In this document: positions 23,246 to 34,401 of the stretch, one piece after another
How positions within the stretch are numbered: the first letter of the stretch is position 1
Layout: each line of letters opens with the position of its first letter
Assembly: GCF_042100115.1 (NCBI RefSeq)
Contig: NC_091272.1
Coordinates: forward strand, 3,472,001-3,536,000
Origin: Alternaria dauci
Taxonomy: Eukaryota > Ascomycota > Dothideomycetes > Pleosporales > Pleosporaceae
DNA length: 64,000 bases
Reading direction: 5' to 3'
The notes under the pieces: model-generated
The model's input: the letters and a program-made list of their open reading frames with translations, nothing else
The model's database searches: none
What the model was told of the DNA's origin: nothing
Made by a program: the position numbers and the translations under genes

Positions 23246-24860
23246 GTATTTTTCCGTTATGCTTTCTTTCACGACCAGAGATCGTGCATTACAATCGATG
23301 AGAACATAATGCAGATCTTATTTTTACCACTATAACCACACGAAAAGGACATGTGAGATGAAGCCTCAGTGGCGAGCGTTCCGAAGTGAACGTAACGGAT
23401 ACTTTGCAGTTCGTTACTCGATACTCCAATCAACCCTCAGTATGGTCCTAGTAGTCGTATGTATGTACAATCAACGGCATCTTCCCCTTCTGGACAACCG
23501 TTGATTACGGTGCAAGCCCGAACCTTCGCCGTGACTTGTACCGAGACCGAAACAAGCTTTGCGATCACAGTGGGACTTCTCGGGATAGCGCAACCGCTAC
23601 TCTGGATAGCTCCGGTGAATCAGAACGGTCCAGAAATCTCATGACAGATAAAATCAAGTCTTCCAAGGCCACCCCATTCGCGGGCCGAACAGAGTATTGG
23701 TGATGGGACTATACGAGAAGAGATTTCACACCTCGTTATTCGGGGTATCTGAACGGAGATATTGTGAGTCGGCCAGTGGAGACGGACGAACATCTTGGGA
23801 CGATCTTTACATGGGTATGGGGGCCTGACGGACCAGTATGACCTCGGCGTGTTCAGCCGCACGCAATGATAGGTACAAAATCCAGGAGCCTGATCAAAGT
23901 TGCAGAGCAAGCTTTACTTGAAGCTTTGCTAAGGCTATACCAAGCAATACCTAGGCAACTTCTTGGTCGTTGCGCGGAAACTCTTCTACGGGACATAGAT
24001 CACGATCGCGCTAGGTTCAGACAAGCAGCAATAGTGTCAAAATTCGTAGCCCAACCCCCGGAAAGGAAACCGGCAGTCATCTTCGAGCATGCATGCATGC
24101 TCGTGCCTGTGCTGTTCCAGTCCACTGGAATTGTTGACTGCATTAGCGCCCCAGACGCCGCTGGGGTTGACCACGTGCGCCAAAACGGTGTCAACGTCGA
24201 GCTCAAGGTCTCACTGATTCTTCCACCAGCCATCTTTTGTACAGTCCTGAAGCCAATCGGACTGGAATACTTTCACAGAACACTTCCGGAGTACAGGTGA
24301 CCGTCTTCCGCTTTGGCCGTAGACTCCAGTGCGCTGGAAAACGCTTCGAAATCTATGTTTAGCTTTGGAGCCTAGGAGGTCTCGCCTGAGATGATCAAGA
24401 TCTTCTCCAAAGAAGGACAGGGATCACCTGTAGTTGCAATCTTCTAGCGCATGTAGGAACACGATCGCCCCTGCATTCGCTGCAGGAACACCCGGCGCAC
24501 ATCGCTCTCTCAATTGCCGACCTCGGTTTCGTCATTACAATCCACTAATTTCCGATAGTCGAACCGCTTTTAGCAATGCGCTTTGAACATAGCGCACCTG
24601 AGCTATACGCCGGAGGCTGTTTCCAGCCACGGCCATGTTCGGCCAGTAAGAGTATGAGCAGTGTCTGCATAACAATGACACATCCGAGAACATCGCTTCG
24701 GCCCAGTGTGACCTGGAGGGATACGAAGGATGAGGAATACTTACGTCTAAAGTAGGATGGTGTATAAGTACCTGTGATGTCCTATATCGGCCAGAGCCAT
24801 CAGCATCCTAAAACGGTGTTAACTTGAGTTCTACACGTTCTTCGTATATCTTCATTCAAC
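23246..24860. other. 1.6-kb intergenic region
   Basis: Short frames on both strands (for example 23866-24300) have no recognisable features. The last few hundred bases are the promoter and leader of the glucanase gene, which has a C/T-rich leader ending TTCATTCAAC before ATG. No RNA gene or repeat was recognised. Confidence 0.45.
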
Positions 24861-26285
24861 ATGCGCGTTTCTGCTGTCGTCACAGCTGCCGTCTTGGCTG
24901 GCACTGCTACTGCTGCTCCTACCCCTGGTCTGATCAGCAGCATCCTTGGTCTGCTCACCAACGACATCAACAAGCTTCTCTCCTCTCTGGGTATCCACCT
25001 CCATACTGATGGTGCTAATCACGGCGTCACTGTTCCTTTCCACGACCAGTGCCCGTTCAGCATCCCAGCTGTTGATCTGAGCCCAATTCGCCACAGCCAC
25101 GATATCAACTGGGGAAAGGGTGTCAACGGCGGCAACTTTATCAACTGGAAGACATTCAAGGCCAATGGTGCCAACCTAGGTGGATGGCTGGAGAAGGAGC
25201 AAACCCATGATCCTATCTGGTGGTCTGAGGTCGGCGGCGATGGCGCTCCTGATGAATGGACTCTCTGCCAGAATCTCGGCAGCAAGTGTGCTTCAGTCTT
25301 CGAGGAGCGTTATGCCTCTTTCATCAACACCACGACTATCGACCAGCTTGCCAACGTTGGTGTCAATACCCTTCGCATTCCGCTCACATATGCTGCCTTC
25401 ATCGAAGTTCCTGGCTCCCAGCTTCACCACGGCAACCAATTAAAGTTCCTCAAGACCATCACCGACTACGCTATCAACAAATACGGCATGCACAGTAAGT
25501 CAACCTACCCTGGGCTCATTTTGTAATGCCACTGCTAACAAGCCCTTTCAGTCATTGTCGGTCTTCACTCGCTCCCCGGTGGTGTAAACAACCTCGATAT
25601 TGGCGAGGCACTCTTCCACCAGGACTGGTTCCAAAACTCTACAAACCTTGATTACTCCTTCCAGGCTGTCGACGGTGTTCTCAACTTCATCAAGCAGAGC
25701 GGCCACGTCAACGCCTTTACGATTGCACCCATCAACGAAGCATCCGATAACTTTGCTGGTTTCGGATCTGCTGCTGGCCTGACTATCAACGGAACAAACT
25801 GGATCAATACTTATTTCAGTGGGGTACTCAAGAAGATTGCCAAGGTGGAGAAGCGAATTCCTATGATGATTCAAGACTGCTTCATGGGCGCCAGTTACTG
25901 GGCGCCTTTCTACGATGCATCCCAAAACATCGTCTTCGACTCGCACGTCTACTACTTCGCCGCCGCCGGCACATATGCCGGATACGTCAACCCTGCTGTG
26001 TGCGGCCAAGCTCAATACATTGCTCAGGAGACCAAGTTCCCTGTCTTCATCGGCGAGTGGTCCCTCCAGGCCATGTACAACAACACCCTGGATACCCGCA
26101 AGACCATCTTCGACACTCAGCGCTACGCATGGAACAAGTATTTGGCCGGTGGTGCTTTCTGGAATGGAGTCTCTTACGCAACCACCAAGGTGGATGGAGA
26201 GGGTACCCAGCGCGAGTACTGGAGCTATATTGACTTGATCAACCAAGGTGTTATCACCAAGGTCACAAACGAGTCATATTGTTAG
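24861..26285 (+). CDS. Secreted GH5 exo-beta-1,3-glucanase
   Basis: Two exons, 24861-25494 and 25552-26285, are joined at phase 1 across a 57-nt intron (GTAAGT, branch GCTAACA, acceptor TTTCAG), giving 455 residues. A signal peptide ends near residue 18 (GTATA|AP). The glycoside hydrolase family 5 fold is clear: GANLGGWLEKE near the start of the catalytic domain; NTLRIPLTYAAF; the acid/base glutamate in APINEAS (Glu274); and the nucleophile glutamate in FIGEWS (Glu380). The family (yeast Exg1 type) releases glucose from beta-1,3-glucan in the cell wall. The N-terminal 80-residue extension before the catalytic domain is longer than in Exg1. A role in wall remodelling or glucan nutrition is likely. 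Confidence 0.9.
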
Positions 26286-27164
26286 GATAATGGAGGAGGA
26301 TGAGTTACGAAAGCACATATACCCAGATGAAATCATTTTGTAATGTTCAGTGTTTTAGAGTTTTCGAGTCGAACGTTCTTGTGGTATTGGCTTTTTCTGG
26401 ACTCCCATTATGCGAAATTTATCCTATACAGGATGTATCTTGCTTCGATCCTTTCGCTGGACTTACTACGTTGAACTTTGCGCTTTTAAGGGTAAAAGTT
26501 TTGCAGAGCACCCCCAAACACTATTCGGCGCGCCCCAAAATGATCAGATGGAAGCAATTCTATACCTCAATATTGCCTAAGTAGAAATAATGTATAAATG
26601 TATCAATTAACAAGGATATGTAGGTAGCTTGAACATCTTTTGTCTTATCTGATCTTTTTGGGATGCGCCGAATACGTATGTGCCTAGGTAGTATTTGGGG
26701 TGCTCCGAAAAGGTTTTACCGTTTTAGGGCTTCAGCCGGATCTTCGGATATGCATTAGCAAGAAACACAGAAGCGTTACACTATCGAAAGCAGTGTATCG
26801 AGAGAGCTGGGATGTCAAATTTCACAGTTGCGGCTATAACCTCGTGATGGAAAATTTCTACCTCGGGAAGAACGCCAAGCTCCAGAACCTTCCAAGGTTT
26901 CCAAGGTTACCTAGGTAACTCTCACCTGACCAGCAACGGCACCTAATGGATGGCTCACCAGAGCCATAGTGTCCGTCACTTTTATTCCATCAAAGCCATC
27001 TACCGGTTTACAGTCAGTACCTAAACCACAACTATCTAAGTACCGACCCCGCCTGTGTGGCCTGTCTGCCAGTTTCTGAGGGCCTCGAACGCTTGCAACG
27101 AGACTGTAAGTACACGAATGCTACATGTATGCGACATCGAATCCCATGAGCAATAGGAAGCAAG
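26286..27164. other. Intergenic region
   Basis: This is the 3' flank of the glucanase and the upstream region of the next BTB gene. No supported reading frame or RNA gene was found. Confidence 0.4.
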
Positions 27165-27945
27165 ATGGCGACTCCAGTGAAAGCACGCGCGCCTACCTTC
27201 GGGCCACCCGCGCTTACCCCCAAGCTACCCGCGCCTACCCCCAAGCTACCAGAGTGAGTGAATACACCTGCTTGCACAAAGCCCCAGTGGCTGGTTTTCT
27301 AGCCTTTCCGGCGAGATCATTGCAGTCCGGGTTGGTGACGAAATCATCTACGTGCACGAACGTCTCATCAGCAACAGCTCCGGCTTCTTCCAAAAGGCCA
27401 CAAAACGAGAATGGAAGACGGGACCTCGCCCGATTGATCTATTCGACGAGATGTCAAGCATCTTCAAGAAATATTGTCAGTGGCTGTATACTGGACGCAT
27501 CGCAACAGAATGTCTGGAAAAGTATGACTTCCGTGATCTCGCCCGTATGTACGTCCTGGGAGAGAAGATCGTGGATTTTGAATTCCAAAATGCAGTCATC
27601 GATGCCCTTGTTTCTTGTATGATACGATGGGGCAAGGTACCATGCCTGAAATCTGTCATAATCATCTACAGGGGAACGACCGAGGGATCCGTTGCAAGAC
27701 GTCTTCTTGTTGACACCTGGGCTGAAGAAATCGATTCTTCTTGGACGCAGGATGGCCGAGAGCTTCTAGAGCCTGTCTTCAAGGGCTTTCTCAAGGACTT
27801 ATTTCCACAGATACTGGAGAAACGATTATTTCGCGATAAAACCGAAGGAATTTGGATCCCGCGACCAGAATTGTACCACCAGAAGGTTGTCGCCTTGAGA
27901 AGCAGTGTGGTGGAGAAGAAGGACGACAGGATCAATACTACGTAG
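27165..27945 (+). CDS. Small BTB/POZ protein, 243 aa
   Basis: Exon 1 (27165-27253) and exon 2 (27303-27945) join at phase 2 across a 49-nt intron (GTGAGT...TTTTCTAG). This start was chosen because the intron puts the BTB frame, which otherwise runs into a stop just upstream, onto an ATG. The N-terminus is a Pro-rich repeat (PALTPKLPAPTPKLP) encoded by a tandem DNA repeat. The BTB follows: EIIAVRVGDEIIYVHERLI, SSGFF and YCQWLYTGRI. After it come a helical tail with YVLGEKIVDFEFQNAVIDAL and the family-specific ARRLLVDTWAEEIDSSW. It is a paralogue of the genes at 28290 and 14093. BTB proteins usually dimerise and can recruit Cullin-3. The role of this fungal subfamily is unknown. Confidence 0.8.
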
Positions 27946-28289
27946 GACGTGTCGGGGGCTTGAAAGGGGCACACATGTACATCATCCCCGGCTACGTGAT
28001 GAGGCTTTCAACAACTACATACTCATGAGTGAAATTGAAGACAGTCATTAAGGATTGTGCACGCGCTTGAAAGACCTAGGTAAATGCAATGCCAGGGTGA
28101 AATTACCAGCTCGACAACCAATAAATCAAATGATTTTCAGTTTACCTACCATTACCTAGCTTAGGAACAAACCAAATTTACCCAGTTGAAAGAAACTTGA
28201 TTAGCGCGCGAAACTGAGAACACTCCTCTGAGCTATTCTGTCCAGCACCCTCTTCAGTCACAGATCTTACGGTCTCTGTATCCAACAAA
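27946..28289. other. Intergenic region between BTB paralogues
   Basis: 344 bp separate two tandem BTB genes on the plus strand. It must contain the terminator of the first and the promoter of the second. Nothing else was seen. Confidence 0.4.
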
Positions 28290-29013
28290 ATGGAGACAGC
28301 GACAACTACAATTGTTCTTGTAGCGCCTCCCAAGGATTTTGAGATGCCCAAGTAGGAAGATTGACTACAGCATTGTCTCAAATACTGAGTACTAACAACA
28401 CCACAGTCTGAGGGACGATGTCGTGCCTATCCAGGTCGGCAGTAAAAACAAGTCTCTGATGCACGTACACACCGCCGTCTTGATCAAGAGTTCCGAAGTT
28501 CTCAAGAACGCTATGAAACCAGAGTGGCGCACTGATGCTACAAAACCCATCAATATGTCCAACGTGGAGCTCAAGATCTTCGAGGCATATTGCGGATGGC
28601 TGTACACCGGAAAAGTTGTACATCACGTGAAGGGCCATCGCCACAGTTTCCTCGCTCATGTATATGTCCTGGGAGAACAGTTGATGGATAGTACCTTCCA
28701 AAATGCCATCATCGCTGCCATGATTCAATACAGCATTGACTACCATACAGTTCCCAGAAGTAAACACATACAAATCATTTACGGCGGTACCTCTACCAAT
28801 TCGCCCGCGCGACGTCTGATGGTAGACTTCTGGGTGTTCACGGCCCGACCAAAATGGCCAGAGTTTTCGGATCTGATCGAGGAGACCTGCCCTGATTTCG
28901 TCAACGATCTGGTTCGCGAGCTCGTTATGAGACGAGACATACCCACGAACTTTGCACAGAGACCATGGGTCACGAACCCTGAATCTTACCGCGTCGATAG
29001 CGAGGCCAAGTAA
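28290..29013 (+). CDS. Small BTB/POZ protein, 222 aa
   Basis: Exon 1 (28290-28351) and exon 2 (28407-29013) join at phase 2 across a 55-nt intron (GTAGGA donor, branch TACTAAC, acceptor CACAG). The N-terminus is METATTTIVLVAPPKDFEM. The BTB region includes VVPIQVGSKNKSLMHVHTAVL, SSEVLKNAMKPEW and YCGWLYTGKV. The tail has YVLGEQLMDSTFQNAIIAAM and ARRLMVDFWVFTARPKW, matching its neighbour at 27165 closely in order and spacing. The pair is a local tandem duplication. No transcription factor, kelch or MATH domain is attached, so any function would lie in protein-protein interaction. Confidence 0.82.
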
Positions 29014-29378
29014 GGATGCTCGTTTGTGCTGAGTAAGGCGACCAGACAGCAAAGGTCATTCGGTGTACCTTGTGTTACAAGAGATACATGTGGGATATGG
29101 CGAACACCTTCACAGTATGTCTTACCCAGATACTAGTTGTAGCATGAACAACTGGGGTTAGAAGACAGACTGCTAGAAACGGCACAGAAGCAAAAAGGAC
29201 AGTCAGTCGATGGGAAAAAGGTATCTTTTCACTTACTATCTACCATAATTCATCAATCAATACTACCGCCAAAGCAACGATATGATACAATTGAAAACGC
29301 CAAACACTCAACCATTGTGACAGGTTGACCACTTTACGTGCTCCTAAACTCCAATACGTATACTCAAGCAATAGTCGT
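29014..29378. other. Convergent intergenic region
   Basis: This is the 3' flank shared by the BTB gene and the DnaJ/TPR gene. No gene or RNA was recognised. Confidence 0.4.
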
Positions 29379-30947
29379 CTAGAAACCAAACCCACCAGGG
29401 AAGCCACCAGGAAATCCGCCACCCTGCTGAAACTTGAAGCTACCACCGCCAGGGAAACCACCGCCTTGTCTGAACATGAACTGCTGACCTCCAAACGGCG
29501 AGCCCTGGAAGGGTTGGCCTTGTTGCTGCTCGTTGTTGTTGGGGTCGTCGCCGCGGTCGAAACGTTCCTTGAGTTCAGGGTCGGAGAGGACTTCGTAGGC
29601 TTCGTTGACGGCAGCCATCTTCTTCTGCGCATCCTCGGGTGTCATGTTGTTGGCCGCAGCCTTGTCAGGGTGGTAGACCTTGGTCAGCTTGCGGTACGCC
29701 TTTTTGATCTCGCGTTCATCTGCATCGCGCGTTACACCGAGGACCTTGTAGTAGTCCTTTGTCTTTGATCGCTTAAGTAGTGTATGTGCTTTGTTGTACA
29801 GCTCGTCTAGCTTCTGGCTCTGGTGGTGTTCTTTGGCATGGTCTAGAGTACGAACGCAGTCTTCGAATTCGTCGGCTTCGAGCTGGCCTTGTGCCTTGTG
29901 GAGAAGGCCATATAGGGAGTTGGGGTTGAGTTGTAGGGCTTCGGTACAGTATGGTGTGCCCTTCTTCAGGTTGTTCATTTCGACGTACGCTTCACAGGTC
30001 ATCTCGACGAGGGTTTGGTAAAGACCGTTGGGGGAGTTGGCGTAGATGTATCCCTGTTCAGTGTAGTCCTTGAAGTCTTGCTTGACCTCCTTCAGTAGAC
30101 CAGGGTCTTCTTCGCCGCGATCGATGAGGAGTTTCGAAGCAGTGGCGAACTGGCGCTTCTCGAAGAACTTGCGAACCTTTTGTATGTCCTTGTCGAGGTT
30201 CTTTTCTCTCCTCCGCAGCTTCATGCAAGCCTTGGAGTCGGGATCCGACTGGAGACATTGCGCAATGTGCTTGAGACCCTTGTCGGTCTCACCCAGCGAG
30301 TAGAAGGCCATGGCGGAGCTCTGGAGATGGGGTTCGATGTCGCCGGTGTTGATCTGGAGGAGATGCTGCAAGTCACTGATACCCTCGATAACCTCGCCCT
30401 TCTCGAAGCGACAGCGTGCTCTTGTCTTGCGAATGTCGTATGCGCCTCCCGCGACTACGATGGCGGTGCCTGCATTTGAAATGCACGAGTCCCAATCGCC
30501 CTTGTCGGCCGCTTCTTGCGCCATGATAGCAGCGCCCTGTGCTTCTTCTAGCCGCGCGATCTCATCTGTCTTGCCAGCAGCCTCATAGTCTTTCCGCGCT
30601 GCAGCCCAATCGGCCTTTCTGGCTCTGATCTTGGCTCTCTGCACCAACGCACCCTCGAAGCCAGGCTTCAGTTCCAGCACCTTGTCAAAGTCATGCTGCG
30701 CTTGTGCCATTCTTCCGATTTGCAGGTACGCGGCGCCGCGCCTGAAGTAGGTGAGGTAGTTGCGTGGGTCGCGGGTAATGGCAGCGTCAAAGTAGAGGAG
30801 AGCGTCTTGGGTGTTGCCCGTAGCAAGCTGAACGCCGGCATCCTTGATCAGCTGCGACACGGGAGTATCCGCAGGAATGTCCGAGGCAGAGAATGCGCTT
30901 GCGAGCGGGAGCAGCCCCAGGGCGAGGGAGGAGAGTCGGAGTATCAT
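29379..30947 (-). CDS. ER-luminal TPR/DnaJ co-chaperone, DNAJC3/P58IPK type
   Basis: An intronless 522-residue protein. A signal peptide (MILRLSSLALGLLPLASA) ends near residue 18. Residues about 28-390 are tetratricopeptide repeats; the first two are clear, around 30-95. The J domain spans about 398-465 with the essential HPD at 426-428 (KVYHPDK). A Gly/Phe-rich tail (470-522) ends the protein, with no HDEL-type retrieval signal. This order matches animal DNAJC3/P58IPK and its fungal relatives, which present unfolded ER proteins to the Hsp70 BiP/Kar2. It is divergent from the steryl-glucosidase-like gene across 396 bp, so the two may share regulation. Induction by ER stress is expected from the family, not shown by the sequence. 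Confidence 0.93.
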   Translation of the reverse strand: MILRLSSLALGLLPLASAFSASDIPADTPVSQLIKDAGVQLATGNTQDALLYFDAAITRDPRNYLTYFRRGAAYLQIGRMAQAQHDFDKVLELKPGFEGALVQRAKIRARKADWAAARKDYEAAGKTDEIARLEEAQGAAIMAQEAADKGDWDSCISNAGTAIVVAGGAYDIRKTRARCRFEKGEVIEGISDLQHLLQINTGDIEPHLQSSAMAFYSLGETDKGLKHIAQCLQSDPDSKACMKLRRREKNLDKDIQKVRKFFEKRQFATASKLLIDRGEEDPGLLKEVKQDFKDYTEQGYIYANSPNGLYQTLVEMTCEAYVEMNNLKKGTPYCTEALQLNPNSLYGLLHKAQGQLEADEFEDCVRTLDHAKEHHQSQKLDELYNKAHTLLKRSKTKDYYKVLGVTRDADEREIKKAYRKLTKVYHPDKAAANNMTPEDAQKKMAAVNEAYEVLSDPELKERFDRGDDPNNNEQQQGQPFQGSPFGGQQFMFRQGGGFPGGGSFKFQQGGGFPGGFPGGFGF

Positions 30948-31343
30948 GGCGGGCAGGCGTTGAGGTTGCTATGAATGAGTGACGGTGGGTTGGATGGAGG
31001 TGAGCAACTGGTAGAGTCCGCGCAGAGAGGCAGCGGCAGGTGCGACGGTCAGATCATGGAAGGAGCGAGGCGTGTCTTTATTTGGTCTTTCACGCAAACA
31101 ATTGCAACTTGTCCTCAGCGACGCATGATAGCCGGAATGCACTGGCCACCTGGACATTGAGACCCCAGACGCTAATGCGGGCAGGGGCAGGGGCATGGAT
31201 GATGACGCGCCCGTGAACACGGCCGCCGCTACGCCATCAGGACTAGAGAGACGCATACCTCATATCTAGCTCCCCTTCACACTCGCCTTGCGCGCCTGTT
31301 CTTCTTTCCTCTCTTTCACGCTTTACATACATCCTCACCAGTC
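30948..31343. promoter_or_regulatory. Bidirectional promoter region, DNAJC3-like / steryl-glucosidase-like
   Basis: 396 bp between divergent start codons. The side toward 31344 is C/T-rich, as in fungal leaders. No unfolded-protein-response element or other site could be assigned with confidence. Confidence 0.45.
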
Positions 31344-33761
31344 ATGTCTTCTATCCGACTGCGTATCGACGGTCGCATCTTCCGCGATCCTCAGAACCGC
31401 GAAGTTACCCTGCACGGCATCAACTGCGCGGCAGATGCCAAGTTCCCTGCAAAGCCAGATCAACCATCACACATACCAGACAACTTCTTCGACGGAGACA
31501 ATGTGTCCTTCGTTAATCGGCCATTTTCCCTAGAAGATTCGGCCGCCCACTTCTCGCGATTACGCAGCTGGGGCTACAACACCATTCGTTATGTCTTCAC
31601 ATGGGAAGCCATAGAGCACGCGGGACCGGGAAAGTACGACGAGGACTGGATAGACCATACAATTTGTCTACTGCGCAAGGCAAAGGAATATGGCTTCTAC
31701 ATCTTCATGGATCCCCACCAGGACGTCGTAGGTAGCATTCTGGTACACTGCATCACCTTCTCTCTAATACATCGCGTAGTGGTCACGATTCTCTGGAGGG
31801 TCTGGTGCGCCCATGTGGACTCTCTATGCCTGTGGGCTGGACCCCGAGCACTTCGCCGTTACCGAAGCCGCCCTCGTACACAACACATACCCCGAGCCCG
31901 CCACCTATCCCAAGATGATCTGGGCTACCAACTACACACGACTAGTAAACCAAGTCATGTGGACACTCTTCTTTGGCGGCAGGGACTTTGCGCCCAAGGC
32001 TATCATGGACGGCAAGAACATTCAGGACTATCTGCAGGAGCACTACATCGGAGCATGCGAGCACCTCGCCAAGCGGATACAACAGGCCGGTGACTTGTGG
32101 CACGATCCAGTCGTCGGATGGGAAAGCATGAATGAGCCCAACAGGGGCCTCATCAGCTACCAGGACATCACCCAGATCCCGAGCGAACAGAAACTACAGA
32201 AGGGCACTTCACCGACGGCTTGGCAGGCGATACTTACCGGATCGGGTAGAGCTTGCGAGATCTCGACTTGGGACTTTGGCGGGCTGGGGCCGTACAAGAG
32301 CGGCTCCGTATTAGTGGACCCCGAGGGCACCATTGCGTGGCTATCAAAAGATTACGACGACACCAAATACGGCTGGAAACGCGACCCGGGCTGGAAGTTG
32401 GGCGAGTGCTTGTGGGCGCAACACGGCGTCTGGGATCCAGCGACTGATACAGTTCTGAAGAAGGACTATTTCGGAATTGATCCTAAGAATGGGGCCAAGA
32501 TTGATTACGAGTACTTTACGAACCACTACTGGCTACCACATTACCGCGCATACAGCAAGATGGTCAAGTCGATATTCCCAGACTCCCTGATGTTCTTCCA
32601 GCCCCCAGTACTGGAGATACCACCAAAAATCAAAGGCACGGAAGATGATGACCCTAACATTATCTTCTCGCCGCATTTTTACGATGGCATTACTTTAATC
32701 ACTAAGAAATGGTATGTTCCAAGTCACCGAAGCCGGATACTCTCCAGCTAACATGATACAGGAATCGAGTATGGAACGTGGACGTTTTTGGTGTTCTGCG
32801 AGGGAAGTATCTTACGCCAGCGTTCGCCATCAAGATTGGAGAGAATGCCATCAGGAACTGCTTCTCGCACCAGCTCAAGGCAATCCGCGAGGAGGGTGCA
32901 GAGTACATGGGTGTTCATCCTTGCATCTTCACAGAGATTGGTATTCCCTATGACATGGACGACAAGTACGCGTACAAGACTGGCAACTACAGCAGCCAGA
33001 TAGCAGCACTGGACGCGAATCATTTCGCTCTCGAAGACAGTAAAGCTAACGGGTTCGCGTTGTGGACATATGTCGCAAATGTAAGTTTGTCTTCTGTACA
33101 AAGTTGGATGTTGACTGACAAAGACAAGAACTGTCATTTCTGGGGCGATCTTTGGAACGGTGAGGACCTGTCCATCTACTCACTAGACGACAAGGCTGTA
33201 CCAGCCGGCGCCTTCTCACCAGCCGACTCTCGTGCATCACTCGACATCAACTCACCCACCTATTCGAGAGCGCAATCGACCGACACCCTGAGTATCAGTC
33301 CTTCCAATCTGCAGAAGACCATTACGACGGAACGAATGAGTTCGACAAAGGACGAAGGTGATGTTCGGGGTCTGCGCGCAGCAGAAGCCTTCATCCGCCC
33401 CACTCCTGTTGCAGTTCACGGGGACATCTCATCGTATGGGTTTGATCTCAAGAGCTGTACTTTTAAGCTTGCGCTCGCTGCGCCAAGCTCGACAGCAGAG
33501 GAATTCCCTACGATCTGTTATCTCCCAGAGTTTCACTTCCCGTCAGGACAGACCAGCGTCGAAGTTAGCGGTGGCAAGTGGACCATTACGTCCGAGGAGA
33601 TAAATGGCGCATTGCAGCAGACGCTGCGGTGGTGGCATGCAGAAGGTGACCAAGTCATCACAGTGAAAGGCGTCGTGCGAAAGGCAGGCAGCGCATTGGG
33701 TACGGAAGAGGACGAAGGGTACCTGCAGCAGTGCCAGAGGCAGGCTTGCGTTGTCATGTAA
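31344..33761 (+). CDS. GH5 steryl-beta-glucosidase/EGCrP-like hydrolase with C-terminal CaaX box
   Basis: Exons are 31344-31727, 31780-32711, 32762-33080 and 33129-33761, encoding 755 residues. There is no signal peptide. The GH5 core contains LHGINCAADAKFP, YNTIRYVFTWEAIEH, FMDPHQDVWSRFSGG, the acid/base motif WESMNEPNRG and the nucleophile region IFTEIGIPYDM. The family includes the yeast cytosolic Egh1 steryl-beta-glucosidase and Cryptococcus EGCrP glucosylceramidases. The 755-residue length is close to Egh1, so a sterol-glucoside substrate is favoured but not proven. The C-terminal 200 residues form a beta-rich domain. The very last residues are QACVVM, a textbook CaaX prenylation box. 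The last intron (33081-33128, 48 nt) is a multiple of three without stops, so its retention would also be translatable. Confidence 0.88.
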
Positions 33762-34401
33762 GGTCTTGAAATTTCTTGGGGTTCTGGTGTGGTGGGGGAA
33801 TCGGGCCAATGCACGGTGATTGAATGTTATCCGATGCTCAGGTCACGCAGTCAGCGCTGTTTTTGTGCATATGATCCGTTTGGGCAAACGTGGGCGCTGG
33901 GCGACTTTATGTTCTTTGTCACGGCGTTTTGGAGCGTTTGCGATAGGATTGAGCGTGTATATAGCGATAATGGACGAACTAGTTGGGAAGCGACGAGCCT
34001 AGCTGTGGCGGCAAAGCAGCTGACATCGCGTCGACGTGACGTGCCTCTGGGACTGCAGCCTGCAAAACGCGTCTGTGGAACGTGCGACGTGAAAATAAGC
34101 CTCGTTCGCCTTTTTGAATCGTTGGGACAGACAGCACCACGCCTCGGGCCAGCGCGTCAAAGAATCTCGGCCTACACGCTACACCGCCATCTTCTTTGGT
34201 TTGTCCCAGACATCGGCGCCAAAGCTTCTCGACCCACGATCCTTGTCCTCTACATCTTCCGCTTTCAGCAACCTCCGCCCGACTACTCCGACACTCGGAA
34301 CAACAAATACACGGCGTTGCTACAATCACCAGCGGCAGCTCACGGACACACTCACCCGACTCCACGTCTCCCGGGCACAGGCTAGAGAAGCCGTCTCCAA
34401 G
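33762..34401. other. Intergenic region upstream of MSN5-like gene
   Basis: 640 bp between two plus-strand genes. The last 150 bases are C-rich and probably belong to the transcribed leader. An open frame runs through the leader into the downstream gene without an ATG that would fit better. Confidence 0.4.

Noticed and set aside
23866..24300. 144-codon plus-strand frame
   Set aside because: No family resemblance, no intron signals, and minus-strand frames overlap it.
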